This document shows, piece after piece, positions 27,704 to 37,055 of a stretch of 64,000 nucleotides of DNA. The notes beneath the pieces were generated by a model, which searched no databases, had not been told where the DNA came from, and saw only the letters and a program-made list of their open reading frames with translations. Both the position numbers and the translations under genes were made by a program. The stretch's first letter is position 1. Each line of letters starts with the position of its first letter. This DNA comes from Tenuifilum thalassicum (GTDB taxonomy: Bacteria > Bacteroidota > Bacteroidia > Bacteroidales > Tenuifilaceae): positions 1 through 64,000 of the forward strand of contig NZ_CP041345.1 in NCBI RefSeq assembly GCF_013265555.1. Direction: 5' to 3'.

Positions 27704-29041
27704 TTATTTCAGGTTATGATCCTTTACGAATTTCTCAAGAACACCTTTTAGGTCGGGTAGGCCTATTTCGGCTAGGTCGTAGAATACGCGGGTTGTGGGT
27801 TTCTTGATGTTGATAATACGGCTTAGGTCGATTGGGGTACCTATTATAACGGTATCGCAATCGGTGTTGTTAATGGTAGCCTCAAGATCTTTGAGCTGCT
27901 GCTCACCGTATCCCATGGCAGGTAGCACATTACCAATGTTGGGGTAGATACGATAGGTTTCCTGTAGCTTACCAACCAGGTATGGACGAGCGTCAACCTC
28001 TTCGCTTGCGCCAAACTTGCGGGCGGCAATGGTACCAGCACCAATCTTCATTTCGCCGTGGGTTAGGGTAGGACCATCCTCAACTATTAGGCAGCGTTTA
28101 CCCTCAATGAGTTCTGGCTTATCAACCTTAATGGGCGAAGCGCCGTCAACAACGATAGCTTTAGGATTGGTTTTGCGAATGTTTTCACGAACAATCTGAA
28201 TGCCCTCAGGCGAAGCAGAATCCATCTTGTTGATAACCACCACATCGGCCAGACGAAGGTTAACCTCGCCAGGATAGTAGCTAACCTCATTACCGGCACG
28301 GTGTGGGTCAACCACGGTGATGGTAAGGTCGGGTTTGTAGAAAGCAAAGTCGTTGTTTCCACCATCCCAAAGTATAACATCGCAACCGTTGGGGTCGTTT
28401 TCGGCTTCGCGAAGAATGGCCTCGTAATCGACACCTGCGTAAATTACGTTACCACGAACTACGTGTGGTTCGTACTCTTCCATCTCCTCAACGGTACATT
28501 TGTGTTTCTTTAGGTCGTCGACAGTGGCAAAACGCTGTACCTTTTGGGCAACCAAATCGCCGTAAGGCATAGGGTGACGAACAGCAACAACCTTAAGTCC
28601 AAGACCCATAAGGTACTCAATAACCTTACGTGATGTTTGCGATTTACCACAACCTGTTCGTGTAGCAACAACTGCTATAACGGGCTTGGTACTCTTTATC
28701 ATGGTTTCGTTTGGACCAAGAAGCATAAAGTTTGCACCTGCTGCGTTAACAATTGAACTTAGGCGCATTACGTGTTGGTATTTTACATCGCTATACGAGA
28801 AAACACAATCGTGAACATTCTTTTCTTTAATAATCTGAGCAAGATTTTCTTCCGATTCAATGGGAATTCCATTTGGGTAAAGCTTTCCAGCCAGCTCGGC
28901 AGGATATTTACGACCATCGATATCGGGGATTTGTGCAGCGGTAAAGGCAACAACATTATACTCCTCTTTATCGCGGAAGAATGTGTTGAAGTTATGAAAA
29001 TCTCTTCCGGCTGCACCGATAATAACTACATTACGTCTCAT
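27704..29041 (-). CDS. Cyclic 2,3-diphosphoglycerate synthetase-like P-loop protein
   Basis: A 445-residue cytoplasmic protein of the family named for archaeal cyclic 2,3-diphosphoglycerate synthetase, which closes the ring of 2,3-bisphosphoglycerate using ATP. Features: an N-terminal Rossmann-like start (MRRNVVIIGAAGRDFHNFN), a P-loop VATRTGCGKSQTSRK near residue 130, the Walker-B-like CDVILWDGGNNDFAF, and a GTPase-like VVVINKMDSA. Bacterial members are common in anaerobes, often annotated as GTPases, and their product has not been shown as far as I know. Transcribed alone. Confidence 0.82.
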   Translation of the reverse strand: MRRNVVIIGAAGRDFHNFNTFFRDKEEYNVVAFTAAQIPDIDGRKYPAELAGKLYPNGIPIESEENLAQIIKEKNVHDCVFSYSDVKYQHVMRLSSIVNAAGANFMLLGPNETMIKSTKPVIAVVATRTGCGKSQTSRKVIEYLMGLGLKVVAVRHPMPYGDLVAQKVQRFATVDDLKKHKCTVEEMEEYEPHVVRGNVIYAGVDYEAILREAENDPNGCDVILWDGGNNDFAFYKPDLTITVVDPHRAGNEVSYYPGEVNLRLADVVVINKMDSASPEGIQIVRENIRKTNPKAIVVDGASPIKVDKPELIEGKRCLIVEDGPTLTHGEMKIGAGTIAARKFGASEEVDARPYLVGKLQETYRIYPNIGNVLPAMGYGEQQLKDLEATINNTDCDTVIIGTPIDLSRIINIKKPTTRVFYDLAEIGLPDLKGVLEKFVKDHNLK

Positions 29042-29233
29042 AAGACCTCCTTTTTAAATTTAGGTTAGATTTTAGGTTTACATCTCTCAAATTTAATTTT
29101 TTAAATTTCAAAATTTTCATATAAAAAAAATAGTTTTTTACAAGGTGGTTTAAAACCAACATAAAATACAGTGGGACAGTTTATTGAGTAAAAATATGTT
29201 AAAGAACATGTTTTGTGAATAAGTAATGAAAAA

Positions 29234-29258
29234 AGCCCCGCATTTTTAAGACGGGGCT
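29234..29258 (-). terminator. Rho-independent terminator of sppA
   Basis: AGCCCCG / CGGGGCT stem with an 11-base loop; on the minus strand it is followed by a T run, directly downstream of sppA. Confidence 0.85.
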
Positions 29259-29281
29259 GAAAAAATGGGTTAAGAATTTGA

Positions 29282-31051
29282 TTAATAGATTTCTATGTCA
29301 TAAGGAATGCGTGCTTGAACGCCTTGGTTTGTTAGCATGTTTTTAATCCTGTTATATGCTTTAAACGATGTTCCAAGTTCATCTTTTAAAATCCACAACT
29401 TGGCTTCGGCCGACATGTTTTCCAGAAGTTGTTCAACAAACTTTTTCTGTTTGGGCATTTCAACCAAACGGTAGTTTTCTAGACCTGCTTTTTCGGCGGC
29501 GAGTTTAATGGCATCGGTTAGGCCACCAAACTCATCGATAAGCTTAATATCCTTGGCATTAACACCGCTCCAAACTCTACCTTGGCCAATAGCATCAACC
29601 TGTTCAACGGGAATGCCGCGACCAGAAGATACATGGCCAATAAAGGTTTGATAGGTTTCCTCAATAAACATTTGCCCTACAGCTCTCTCTTCGGCGGTCA
29701 TTGGGCGGAACATGGTAAAGAAATCGGCATGCTCATTGGTTTTAACCACATCAACATTGATGCCTAACTTTTTATCGAGCGCTTTTTGGAGGTTAAAGAA
29801 AAGGCCAAAAACACCTATAGAACCAGTAATGGTGGTTGGATTTGCCACAATGGCGGTTGCAGGAGCGGCAATGTAGTAGCCACCCGATGCGGCAACATCG
29901 CCCATTGATACGATAACTGGTTTTGTTTTGGCAGCCAAATCAACCTCGCGCCAAATTACCTCTGAAGCCAGTGCGCTACCACCAGGAGAGTTGATACGGA
30001 AAACTATTGCCTTGATGGCGCTATCGCGACGCGCTTTTCGAATGGTGCGCGATAAACTCTCGGAACCAATATTGTCAGGTCCACCATTACCCATTTCTAT
30101 TTCGCCTGTAGCATAGATAACTGCAATCTTATCGCGAGTAAACTTACGTTTATTAACCTCAGGAGCTTTAAAGTACTTATTTAACGCAATGCTGTTGATA
30201 TCATCTTTTTCTTCAACACCTAGCTTATTTTTAAGGAAGCTAAGAAGTTCATCCTTATATATCAGGCTATCTACTAAATGGTATTTCTTAGCCGACTTAC
30301 CATTGAATATTTCCAAGTCATCGGCCAAGCGGTTAAGCTCCTTTACCGAAATACCACGTGTTTCTGATATAGCGCTAACCCATTGGTTCCAAATGGAAGA
30401 GAGATAGGTGAGAGTTTGCTCCCTGTTTTCGGGGCTCATCTTGTTTAACATAAAGGGTTCAACTGCACTTTTAAATTTCCCATGACGTAGAATTTGTGGC
30501 TCAACACCAAGTTTTTCAAGTGTTTTCTTGAAGAACATAATCTCGGAACGAAGTCCAAGCCACTCAACCATTCCCTCTGGGTTTAGGAAAATGCTATCGG
30601 CAACCGATGCCAGGTAGAACGATTTCTGGCTGTAGGTATCGCTATATGCATAGATGAATTTTCCAGAAGATTTAAAATCAAGAAGGGCATTTCGAATCTC
30701 TTCGGTAGTAGCTGCACCTGCGTTAATAGCATCAATCTCAAGTAGGATTCCTTTAATCTTAGGGTCGTTCTTTGCATTATTAAGCGCCTTGAGAATTTGG
30801 TTTAACCCCATAGGGCTGTTGGGCTCAAGGGTGGAAAAGTCGAAATTTTGAAAAGGATTGTCGGCTGCCCGGTCAACAACCTGCTGTTTTAAATCGACAT
30901 ACAAAATGGAATTCTCTTTAACCTTAACTTCCTTACTGTCGGTAGCGGCAACAATAGCACTCATGATTCCAATAAAAAGGAAAAACATCACAAGTGATGA
31001 TAGAATAATACCGACAATGGTTGCCAGTACGTATTTAAAAAACTGTTTCAT
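29282..31051 (-). CDS. sppA: Signal peptide peptidase SppA, 67K type
   Basis: Membrane-anchored Ser-Lys protease that degrades cleaved signal peptides. The 589-residue protein has the long tandem form with two ClpP-like repeats and an N-terminal transmembrane helix (about 10-33). The general-base Lys is in YSQKSFYLA (near residue 142) in the first repeat, and the nucleophile Ser in VAASGGYYIAAPA (near 387) in the second; NSPGGSALASEVIWRE lies before it. Both catalytic residues appear present. Monocistronic, with a terminator right after it. Confidence 0.95.
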   Translation of the reverse strand: MKQFFKYVLATIVGIILSSLVMFFLFIGIMSAIVAATDSKEVKVKENSILYVDLKQQVVDRAADNPFQNFDFSTLEPNSPMGLNQILKALNNAKNDPKIKGILLEIDAINAGAATTEEIRNALLDFKSSGKFIYAYSDTYSQKSFYLASVADSIFLNPEGMVEWLGLRSEIMFFKKTLEKLGVEPQILRHGKFKSAVEPFMLNKMSPENREQTLTYLSSIWNQWVSAISETRGISVKELNRLADDLEIFNGKSAKKYHLVDSLIYKDELLSFLKNKLGVEEKDDINSIALNKYFKAPEVNKRKFTRDKIAVIYATGEIEMGNGGPDNIGSESLSRTIRKARRDSAIKAIVFRINSPGGSALASEVIWREVDLAAKTKPVIVSMGDVAASGGYYIAAPATAIVANPTTITGSIGVFGLFFNLQKALDKKLGINVDVVKTNEHADFFTMFRPMTAEERAVGQMFIEETYQTFIGHVSSGRGIPVEQVDAIGQGRVWSGVNAKDIKLIDEFGGLTDAIKLAAEKAGLENYRLVEMPKQKKFVEQLLENMSAEAKLWILKDELGTSFKAYNRIKNMLTNQGVQARIPYDIEIY

Positions 31052-31186
31052 AGTATAAAGTTTTATAGGTTTTTAGTAAGACAAATTAATGTTGATAAAG
31101 TTACAAAAAATTATTGGATTAAAATAGTGTGTAATGCACTGAATGTTAATAACATGTATTTAGTGGTTAAAAAAAATCAAATTATT

Positions 31187-31219
31187 TTTGATAATAAACT
31201 AAAAAAAGCAATAAGTTTG
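31187..31219 (+). promoter_or_regulatory. Probable promoter of folK
   Basis: TTTG at 31187-31190 and TAAGTTTG at 31212-31219, separated by 21 bases, fit the Bacteroidota -33/-7 pattern with one base of extra spacing, about 24 bases before the folK ATG. Confidence 0.45.
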
Positions 31220-31242
31220 TTAGCCTAAGTAAGATATAAATT

Positions 31243-31740
31243 ATGGCAAAGGTATACCTATCATTAGGGAGTAATTTAGGCGATAGAGAAAACTACTTGG
31301 CATGTGCGCGTGATTTTATCAAATCAAGAATAGGGAGTATAGTAAAGGAATCGTCGGTTTATGAATCTGAACCTTGGGGCTTTGAAGCCGAGAGTAACTT
31401 CTTGAACCAGGTGCTTAAGGTAGAAACTTCGCTTAGCCCAGCTGCAATTATGTTGGAAATTTCATACATAGAATCGAAGCTTGGACGCGAACGAACAGGA
31501 AAGGGTTATTCCTCACGCACAATTGACATTGATGTTCTTTTTTACGACCACCTTATTCTTTATACTCCAGAACTTATCGTGCCGCATAAGCAGCTTCACA
31601 AGCGTAATTTTATTATAGAACCGTTGAAAGAGATAGCCCCCGATTTTATTCATCCGCTATTCTCAATAACGGTAACTGAGATAGCTGTTACCTGCCACGA
31701 TGAATCAAAGGTTTGGAGGTATGAACCTGTTAACGCTTAA
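31243..31740 (+). CDS. folK: 6-hydroxymethyl-7,8-dihydropterin pyrophosphokinase
   Basis: Transfers pyrophosphate from ATP to 6-hydroxymethyl-dihydropterin in folate synthesis. The 165-residue protein shows LSLGSNLGDRENYL (5-18), YESEPWGFEAESNFLNQ, the signature RERTGKGYSSRTIDIDVLFY with the magnesium-binding Asp pair, and IVPHKQLHKRNFIIEPL. Length and motifs match stand-alone FolK. Single gene with its own terminator. Confidence 0.97.
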   Translation: MAKVYLSLGSNLGDRENYLACARDFIKSRIGSIVKESSVYESEPWGFEAESNFLNQVLKVETSLSPAAIMLEISYIESKLGRERTGKGYSSRTIDIDVLFYDHLILYTPELIVPHKQLHKRNFIIEPLKEIAPDFIHPLFSITVTEIAVTCHDESKVWRYEPVNA

Positions 31741-31746
31741 TAAAGT

Positions 31747-31770
31747 AAAACCCCTAAACATAGGGGTTTT
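31747..31770. terminator. Bidirectional rho-independent terminator
   Basis: Perfect 10-base inverted repeat AAAACCCCTA / TAGGGGTTTT with an AACA loop between folK and the convergent lipocalin gene. Confidence 0.93.
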
Positions 31771-31819
31771 ATTATAATTAGGTTTTAAAATAAAAAATAT
31801 ATTCTTTCAACTCATTATT

Positions 31820-32338
31820 TTAATTCTTGTTACAATCCTGATTTACCATTATAAGTTTATCCACATCAAAGCCTTTTTGCTTGGCAATCAATTTAAGCTT
31901 ATCAAAAGTTTGGGTATCGAGCGTTTTTGTTTTTGAAAGAATCCACATGTACTTTCTCTTTGGTTCTCCAACCAATGCATATTGGTAGTTTTCGTCAAGG
32001 GAAATTACCCAGTAGTTGCCAGCAAAAGGCCAAAAGAACCTAACCTTTAGCTTAGCAGGTTCATCGGTATTGGGAACCCAGGCCACCCCTTTAATGTAGC
32101 TCTCTTTTCCTTCGGCTTTTACACCTCGATTCTCAACCGTTACCCTACCATCCTCTCTAATGGTGTAGGTTGCCGAAATGCAACTTAACCCTTTTTCGAA
32201 TCGATTGGGAAGACGAGCAATTTCATACCAAGTTCCTTGGTAACGTTCCAGATTTAATTCAGGAACTGTTGGTAAATCCTGCGATTTGCAAGATGTACCA
32301 AATAGCAGAGCAAATATTGCCATAGTTCTGAGTTTCAT
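31820..32338 (-). CDS. Lipocalin family lipoprotein (Blc-like)
   Basis: A 172-residue bacterial lipocalin anchored by lipidation: signal peptide MKLRTMAIFALLFGTSC with Cys17 as the lipid site. The lipocalin signature is YQGTWYEIARLPNRFE (about 34-49, containing GxW), followed by CISATYTIREDGRV, GVAWVPNTDEPAKLKVRFFWPF, NYWVISLD and YMWILSKT, matching Blc of other bacteria. Family members bind lysophospholipids or other lipids at the membrane. Single gene. Confidence 0.93.
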   Translation of the reverse strand: MKLRTMAIFALLFGTSCKSQDLPTVPELNLERYQGTWYEIARLPNRFEKGLSCISATYTIREDGRVTVENRGVKAEGKESYIKGVAWVPNTDEPAKLKVRFFWPFAGNYWVISLDENYQYALVGEPKRKYMWILSKTKTLDTQTFDKLKLIAKQKGFDVDKLIMVNQDCNKN

Positions 32339-32446
32339 TTTTGTAATATCGATTAGGATGGGTTATGCAATTTACAAAATAGAAAACTCAAAACCTATTA
32401 ATGGTTTTAAAAAGTAAAAGAAGCTTTCTAATAATGTTTTGCAAGG

Positions 32447-33097
32447 TTAATCTTTTTTCCCGTAGGCAAGGTCACCAGCATCACCAAGGCCAGGGACGAT
32501 ATACGATTTTACGGTTAGCTCATCGTCAATGGCTCCTGTCCAAAGGGTTGCTTCGCTTGGCGAAAGATTACGCTTCATATAGTTCACGCCATCTTTTGAG
32601 GCAATTACCGAAACGATATGAGTATGCGAGGGTTTTCCATGCTCAAGCAATGCCTTGTATGCCAGAAGCATCGATGCTCCGGTGGCAAGCATGGGGTCGA
32701 TTAATACAAGGGTTTTGCCATCGAGGTTTGGGGTTGATACGTATTCAAACTGAATACGAAAAGTACCATCCTTATCATACTTTCTGTATGCAGAAATAAA
32801 GGCATTTTGTGCCTTATCGAAATAGTTAAGCATCCCTTGGTGCAAGGGTAAACCAGCACGAAGAATAGTTGCCAAAACTATATTCTCTGTAGGAACAGAT
32901 ACATCGGCTGTACCGAGTGGTGTTTGAACCTGAACATTTTCGTAGTTCAAAACCTTACTTATCTCATAGGCAAAAATTTCGCCGCATCGTTCAAGATTGC
33001 GGCGGAAACGCATTGAATCGTTTTGTACATTTACATCTCTTAACTCCAATATGAATTGGTTAAGAATTGAGTTTTGCTTACCAAGTTCGTGTATCAT
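32447..33097 (-). CDS. upp: Uracil phosphoribosyltransferase
   Basis: Salvages uracil to UMP with PRPP. The 216-residue protein has TILRAGLPLHQGML, the PRPP-binding VLIDPMLATGASMLLAYKAL and the uracil-binding C-terminus VPGLGDAGDLAYG, all diagnostic. A CAAAGTTA (reverse of TAACTTTG) at 33117-33124 could be the -7 element of its promoter, though no matching -33 is clear. It is transcribed alone, divergent from the DNA glycosylase gene. Confidence 0.95.
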   Translation of the reverse strand: MIHELGKQNSILNQFILELRDVNVQNDSMRFRRNLERCGEIFAYEISKVLNYENVQVQTPLGTADVSVPTENIVLATILRAGLPLHQGMLNYFDKAQNAFISAYRKYDKDGTFRIQFEYVSTPNLDGKTLVLIDPMLATGASMLLAYKALLEHGKPSHTHIVSVIASKDGVNYMKRNLSPSEATLWTGAIDDELTVKSYIVPGLGDAGDLAYGKKD

Positions 33098-33160
33098 TGC
33101 GTTTGTTTTATATTAGCAAAGTTACAAAAATAATATCCTACACTAAAAATTAATTGATTG

Positions 33161-33787
33161 ATGTTAGAAGTGGAGATAAAAAAAGCGTTGGGCAAGGATG
33201 ACGTAATGAGTAGATTAATAGATAAATACGAGGTTAAACCGTTGCCAATTACAAGCGATATCTATATTGATATGCTCGAAAACATAGTTTCTCAGCAGCT
33301 ATCGGGTAGGGTAGCTAAGGTGATTTACGAGCGTTTCCTGGATGTTTTTCCCGATAGATATCCCTCTCCCGATTTGCTGGTAGGTAAAGATGAAAAGGTT
33401 TTACGAGAGGTAGGCTTATCGAACTCAAAAGTTAGGTATGTAAAGTCAATGGCCCAATTTGCTCTAGTAAACGATTTGAGTACTGATAGGATTAAAAAGA
33501 TGACCGATGTTGAGGTTATTAATCTCCTAACACAGGTTAAGGGAGTTGGTGTTTGGACAGCCCAAATGTTACTCATATTCTCACTTGGTCGAGAGGATGT
33601 TTTCCCTGTTGATGACTTGGCCATAAAAAAGGGGATGGTTGAGCTCTATGATTTGCAATCGAAAGGGAAAATGCTTACAAACGAGCTTCATGAAATAGCC
33701 AGCGCCTGGAAGCCATATAGAACTTGGGGTACACGGCTAATTTGGGCGTACATGAACGATAAAAAGAAAAATGCCACTCGTTTATAA
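33161..33787 (+). CDS. DNA-3-methyladenine glycosylase, HhH-GPD (AlkA-like)
   Basis: Base-excision-repair glycosylase of 208 residues. It has SDIYIDMLENIVSQQLSGRVA, typical of AlkA-type enzymes, the helix-hairpin-helix VKGVGVWTAQMLLIF (about 123-137) and the catalytic Asp in FPVDDLAIKKGM; W near the C-terminus (KPYRTWGTRLIWAYM) stacks near the damaged base in relatives. There is no iron-sulfur cluster. I use ATG at 33161; a TTG lies directly before it. It precedes crcB by 32 bases. Confidence 0.92.
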   Translation: MLEVEIKKALGKDDVMSRLIDKYEVKPLPITSDIYIDMLENIVSQQLSGRVAKVIYERFLDVFPDRYPSPDLLVGKDEKVLREVGLSNSKVRYVKSMAQFALVNDLSTDRIKKMTDVEVINLLTQVKGVGVWTAQMLLIFSLGREDVFPVDDLAIKKGMVELYDLQSKGKMLTNELHEIASAWKPYRTWGTRLIWAYMNDKKKNATRL

Positions 33788-33819
33788 CTAATTCTAGCTA
33801 CTTTTGTAAAAAAAGAGAG

Positions 33820-34197
33820 ATGTTTAAGTCGGTTCTAATAGTTGGTTTAGGCGGATTTATTGGAAGTGCATCCAGATTTTTAGTTAGCCGATATTTTCAG
33901 CTACAAACCCTTTCCGATTTTCCATGGGGAACTTTTACTGTAAACATTGTAGGAAGCTTAATTATTGGGTTGGTTTACGGATTGTCGGAACGAAGTAACT
34001 TTTTATCACCAGAGTTGCGCCTGTTTCTTGCGGTTGGTTTTTGTGGTGGATTTACAACTTTCTCATCGTTTGCAAACGATATGCTATTAATGCTTCAGGG
34101 GCGTGAACTTTTCCATTTTATAATTTATTCAGGAGCAAGTTTTATTCTAGGATTAGTATCGGTTTTTATTGGTAGATATTTAGTTCAAATTCTATAA
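33820..34197 (+). CDS. crcB: Fluoride channel CrcB/Fluc
   Basis: A 125-residue four-helix fluoride channel that expels fluoride and works as an antiparallel dimer. Diagnostic motifs are GGFIGSASRFLVSRY, WGTFTVNIVGSLIIGLVYG and GFCGGFTTFSSFANDM with the conserved Asn and Phe residues. It is followed 4 bases later by the DUF190 gene, a pairing common across bacteria. No fluoride riboswitch fits in the 32-base gap upstream. Confidence 0.95.
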   Translation: MFKSVLIVGLGGFIGSASRFLVSRYFQLQTLSDFPWGTFTVNIVGSLIIGLVYGLSERSNFLSPELRLFLAVGFCGGFTTFSSFANDMLLMLQGRELFHFIIYSGASFILGLVSVFIGRYLVQIL

Positions 34198-34201
34198 TGA
34201 G

Positions 34202-34558
34202 ATGAAAAAAGACACATCAAAAGCGATAAGACTAAGAATATACATTAGCTCAACCGATAAGCTAAAGCACTCACTGCTCTTTGAATCAATTGTATATCAA
34301 GCTAAACGGTATAACCTTGCAGGAGCTACTGTTTTTAAAGGAATAATGGGATTTGGAGCAAGTTCAATTGTTCACTCCTATAAGTTTTGGGAGATTTCGG
34401 ATAAGCTCCCAGTCACAGTCGAAATTATAGATGAAGAGAAAAAAATCACCCAATTTTTCAATACCATTAAGCCCTACCTGGAGGAGATGAGATATGGCTG
34501 TATGATTACAGCTGAACCCGTAAATGTTTGGCTATACAAGGAAGGCAAAAAGCGTTAG
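34202..34558 (+). CDS. DUF190 domain-containing protein
   Basis: A 118-residue cytoplasmic protein of the DUF190 family, a ferredoxin-like fold that may bind small ligands and is often found beside crcB, as here (4-base gap). Family residues seen are LLFESIVYQAKRYNLAGATV, GIMGFGASS, and PVTVEIIDEEKKI. A role in fluoride response is inferred from gene neighbourhood only. Confidence 0.9.
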   Translation: MKKDTSKAIRLRIYISSTDKLKHSLLFESIVYQAKRYNLAGATVFKGIMGFGASSIVHSYKFWEISDKLPVTVEIIDEEKKITQFFNTIKPYLEEMRYGCMITAEPVNVWLYKEGKKR

Positions 34559-34612
34559 GCTCTCTCGTTGTTGAATATCATCATGTTAAATTAGTTAAAC
34601 TTAGTTTACCTA

Positions 34613-34644
34613 TTTGTTGATTATGCGACATTTAGTTACCTTTG
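34613..34644 (+). promoter_or_regulatory. Bacteroidota-type promoter of tig
   Basis: TTTG at 34613-34616, exactly 20 bases, then TACCTTTG at 34637-34644 form a perfect -33/-7 pair; the start of transcription is expected about 60 bases before the tig ATG. Confidence 0.7.
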
Positions 34645-34713
34645 TGGCCTTAAATTTTGCAGGATAAATAGTGTAAGTTCAATAAAATCAAGCAACTAAA
34701 TTATTGCCAAATC

Positions 34714-36060
34714 ATGAATATTGTAAGAGAAGATATCGATTCTTTGACTGCCACCATTAAGGTGCAAGTTGAAAAGGATGACTATGCTGCTAATGTGGAG
34801 AAAAGTCTAATCGACTACCGTAAAAAGGCTAACATCAATGGTTTTCGCCCAGGTAAGGCGCCCATGTCGTTGATTAAAAAAATGTACTATCGCTATGTTT
34901 TAGCGGACGAGGTAACAAAGATTGCATTCGATAAGCTATACGAGTATATCAAAGAAAATAACATTCGCACACTTGGTGAGCCTATCCCTAGTGAAAAGCA
35001 GCCTGCTTTCGATTGGGAAAAACAGGAAAATTTTGAGTTTTCTTGGGATATTGGATTAGCCCCAGAGATTGATATTAATGTTAACAAACGCACCAAATTC
35101 ACTTTATACAAGATTAAGCCAACCGAGGAGCTTCGTAAAAACTATATAGAGACCTACAGAAGCCGCCAAGGCAAGTATGTAGATGTTGAGCAAACCGATG
35201 AGAAAGGCCTTGTAAAGGCTACCCTTACCGAGCTAAACGAGGATGAATCGCCACGTGAAGGTGGTGTAACAGTTGAGGGAGCATCTATTTCTGTGGCCCT
35301 TGTAGCCGATAAGGATGAGCAAAAGAAACTTATTGGTGTAAAGGTAGGCGATGTTCTTACTATCGATACCCAAAAGGCTTTTCCTAACGAAGCAGATAGG
35401 GCAGCACTTTTACATGTTAAAAAGGAGGAGCTGGGCGACATCAATCCACTTTTCCAGCTAACAGTTACCGAAACCCTAACATTTGCACTTGCTGAGCTCA
35501 ACCAGGAGTTCTTCAATGCAGTTTATGGCGAAGGTATTGTTAACAGCGAGGAGGAATTCTATCAAAAGATAGACGAGGAAATTGAACACAATCTTGCTCA
35601 GGAAAGCGAATACCGCTTTGGTATTGACCTAAAGGAGAAATTACTTGAGAAATTAAATATCGAGTTACCAAAAGATTTTCTCATTCGTTGGCTGACAAAT
35701 ATTAATGAGGGTAAGTTCACCCGTGAGCAAATTGAGAGCGAGTATCCAATGTTTGAGAAAGACCTAAAATGGCAGCTTATTAGCAACAAGGTAGCCGAAG
35801 AACAGAACTTTACCGTTACCAACGAGGAGCTAGAGCAGTTTGCCATGGTTTATGCTCGCAACCAATTTGCAGCGTACGGTATGAACTTTCTGCCCGATGA
35901 GTATATTCAACGTTATGCAGCAGATATTCTTAAGAATCGCGACGAGGTACGGAAGATTCAGGAACGTATAATTGATAAAAAAGTTATTGATTGGTTCAGA
36001 GAGAACGTTGGAATAAGCGAGAAAGAAATTACAATGGATGAATTTCAGAAACTAAAGTAA
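34714..36060 (+). CDS. tig: Trigger factor
   Basis: Ribosome-associated chaperone of 448 residues. The N-terminal ribosome-binding domain has the signature GFRPGKAPMSLIKK (about 39-52) and the C-terminal chaperone arms are long and helical, ending ISEKEITMDEFQKL. The middle PPIase (FKBP) domain is weakly conserved, as is common in Bacteroidota trigger factors. It precedes clpP in the same direction, but a hairpin separates them and each has its own leader. Confidence 0.93.
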   Translation: MNIVREDIDSLTATIKVQVEKDDYAANVEKSLIDYRKKANINGFRPGKAPMSLIKKMYYRYVLADEVTKIAFDKLYEYIKENNIRTLGEPIPSEKQPAFDWEKQENFEFSWDIGLAPEIDINVNKRTKFTLYKIKPTEELRKNYIETYRSRQGKYVDVEQTDEKGLVKATLTELNEDESPREGGVTVEGASISVALVADKDEQKKLIGVKVGDVLTIDTQKAFPNEADRAALLHVKKEELGDINPLFQLTVTETLTFALAELNQEFFNAVYGEGIVNSEEEFYQKIDEEIEHNLAQESEYRFGIDLKEKLLEKLNIELPKDFLIRWLTNINEGKFTREQIESEYPMFEKDLKWQLISNKVAEEQNFTVTNEELEQFAMVYARNQFAAYGMNFLPDEYIQRYAADILKNRDEVRKIQERIIDKKVIDWFRENVGISEKEITMDEFQKLK

Positions 36061-36080
36061 GTTTATTTAAAAATAGTAAG

Positions 36081-36104
36081 AGCCGGTTTGTTACCGGCTT
36101 TTTT
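36081..36104 (+). terminator. Rho-independent terminator after tig
   Basis: AGCCGGT / ACCGGCT stem with a TTGTT loop followed by a T run. Confidence 0.9.
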
Positions 36105-36193
36105 AATCTGTTTTAAGTAAAATTTACTTTGGCTCGATTAAAGTTTTAACAATTGTGACTATCTTGCGTTATTAATAAAAAACAGTAAAAACT

Positions 36194-36865
36194 ATGAATG
36201 AATTCGAAAAATATGCCATAAAGCACAGGGGGATTAATAGCTTAACGATGCACCAGTATAAATCGTTGGCAAATAGCTACATCTCGCCAACTATCATTGA
36301 AGAGCGCCAGCTCAACATTGCCACCATGGACGTGTTCTCACGTCTTATGATGGATAGAATTATTTTTCTTGGAGTTCCCATTAATGACGATGTGGCAAAT
36401 ATCATTCAGGCTCAGCTTTTATTCCTTGAATCAACCGACCCTTCCAAAGATATCCAAATCTACATCAACTCTCCTGGTGGTGGTGTTTATGCTGGTTTAG
36501 GTATTTACGATACCATGCAGTACATCAGTTCCGATGTGGCAACCATTTGTACGGGTATGGCTGCATCAATGGCTGCAGTGCTGCTAACAGCTGGAGAGAA
36601 GGGCAAACGAACAGCCTTACCCCATTCCCGTGTTATGATTCACCAACCCATGGGAGGCGCCGAGGGTCAAGCTTCGGATATTGAAATTGTAACTCGAGAA
36701 ATCCTTAAATTACGCGAGGAGCTTTACGAGATAATTGCTAACCATTCTGGAAATCCAATTGATAAAATCCGTAAGGATTCCGACCGCGACTATTGGATGA
36801 CAGCCAAAGAGGCGCTTGAGTATGGAATGATTGATGAGGTACTACAACGCAATAAGAATAAGTAA
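36194..36865 (+). CDS. clpP: ATP-dependent Clp protease proteolytic subunit
   Basis: Barrel-forming serine protease subunit of the Clp system. The 223-residue protein has the catalytic Ser in [10 protein letters not shown] (Ser125), His in [11 protein letters not shown] (His150) and Asp in SDRDYWMTA (Asp199), plus [18 protein letters not shown]. The N-terminal stretch of about 25 residues is longer than in E. coli and probably a propeptide. It follows tig as usual, but clpX, which often comes next in this phylum, is absent here. Confidence 0.97.
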   Translation: MNEFEKYAIKHRGINSLTMHQYKSLANSYISPTIIEERQLNIATMDVFSRLMMDRIIFLGVPINDDVANIIQAQLLFLESTDPSKDIQIYINSPGGGVYAGLGIYDTMQYISSDVATICTGMAASMAAVLLTAGEKGKRTALPHSRVMIHQPMGGAEGQASDIEIVTREILKLREELYEIIANHSGNPIDKIRKDSDRDYWMTAKEALEYGMIDEVLQRNKNK

Positions 36866-36885
36866 AACTTACCATAATTTTTTAA

Positions 36886-36910
36886 GGGGCTGCTTTTGCA
36901 GCCTCTTTTT
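36886..36910 (+). terminator. Rho-independent terminator after clpP
   Basis: GGGCTGC / GCAGCCT stem with a TTTT loop and a T run of nine or more bases. Confidence 0.88.
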
Positions 36911-37055
36911 TTTTATTCAAATTGATAGAAACAACGCTCAAAATAGACAAACTCTAAATCATTATTTGAATTTAGCATAAAGATTGAATTAATCGGATTT
37001 ACGCTATCATTTAGCCTTAAAAAATTGTAACTTTAACACGCTAATCATATTAAAA

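Noticed and set aside
32401-32799. Plus-strand open frame of 132 codons opposite upp
   Set aside because: It lies antisense inside the clearly coding upp gene and has a composition typical of a shadow frame.
33788-33819. Fluoride riboswitch before crcB
   Set aside because: Only 32 bases separate the genes, too short for the aptamer, and no aptamer motif is seen.
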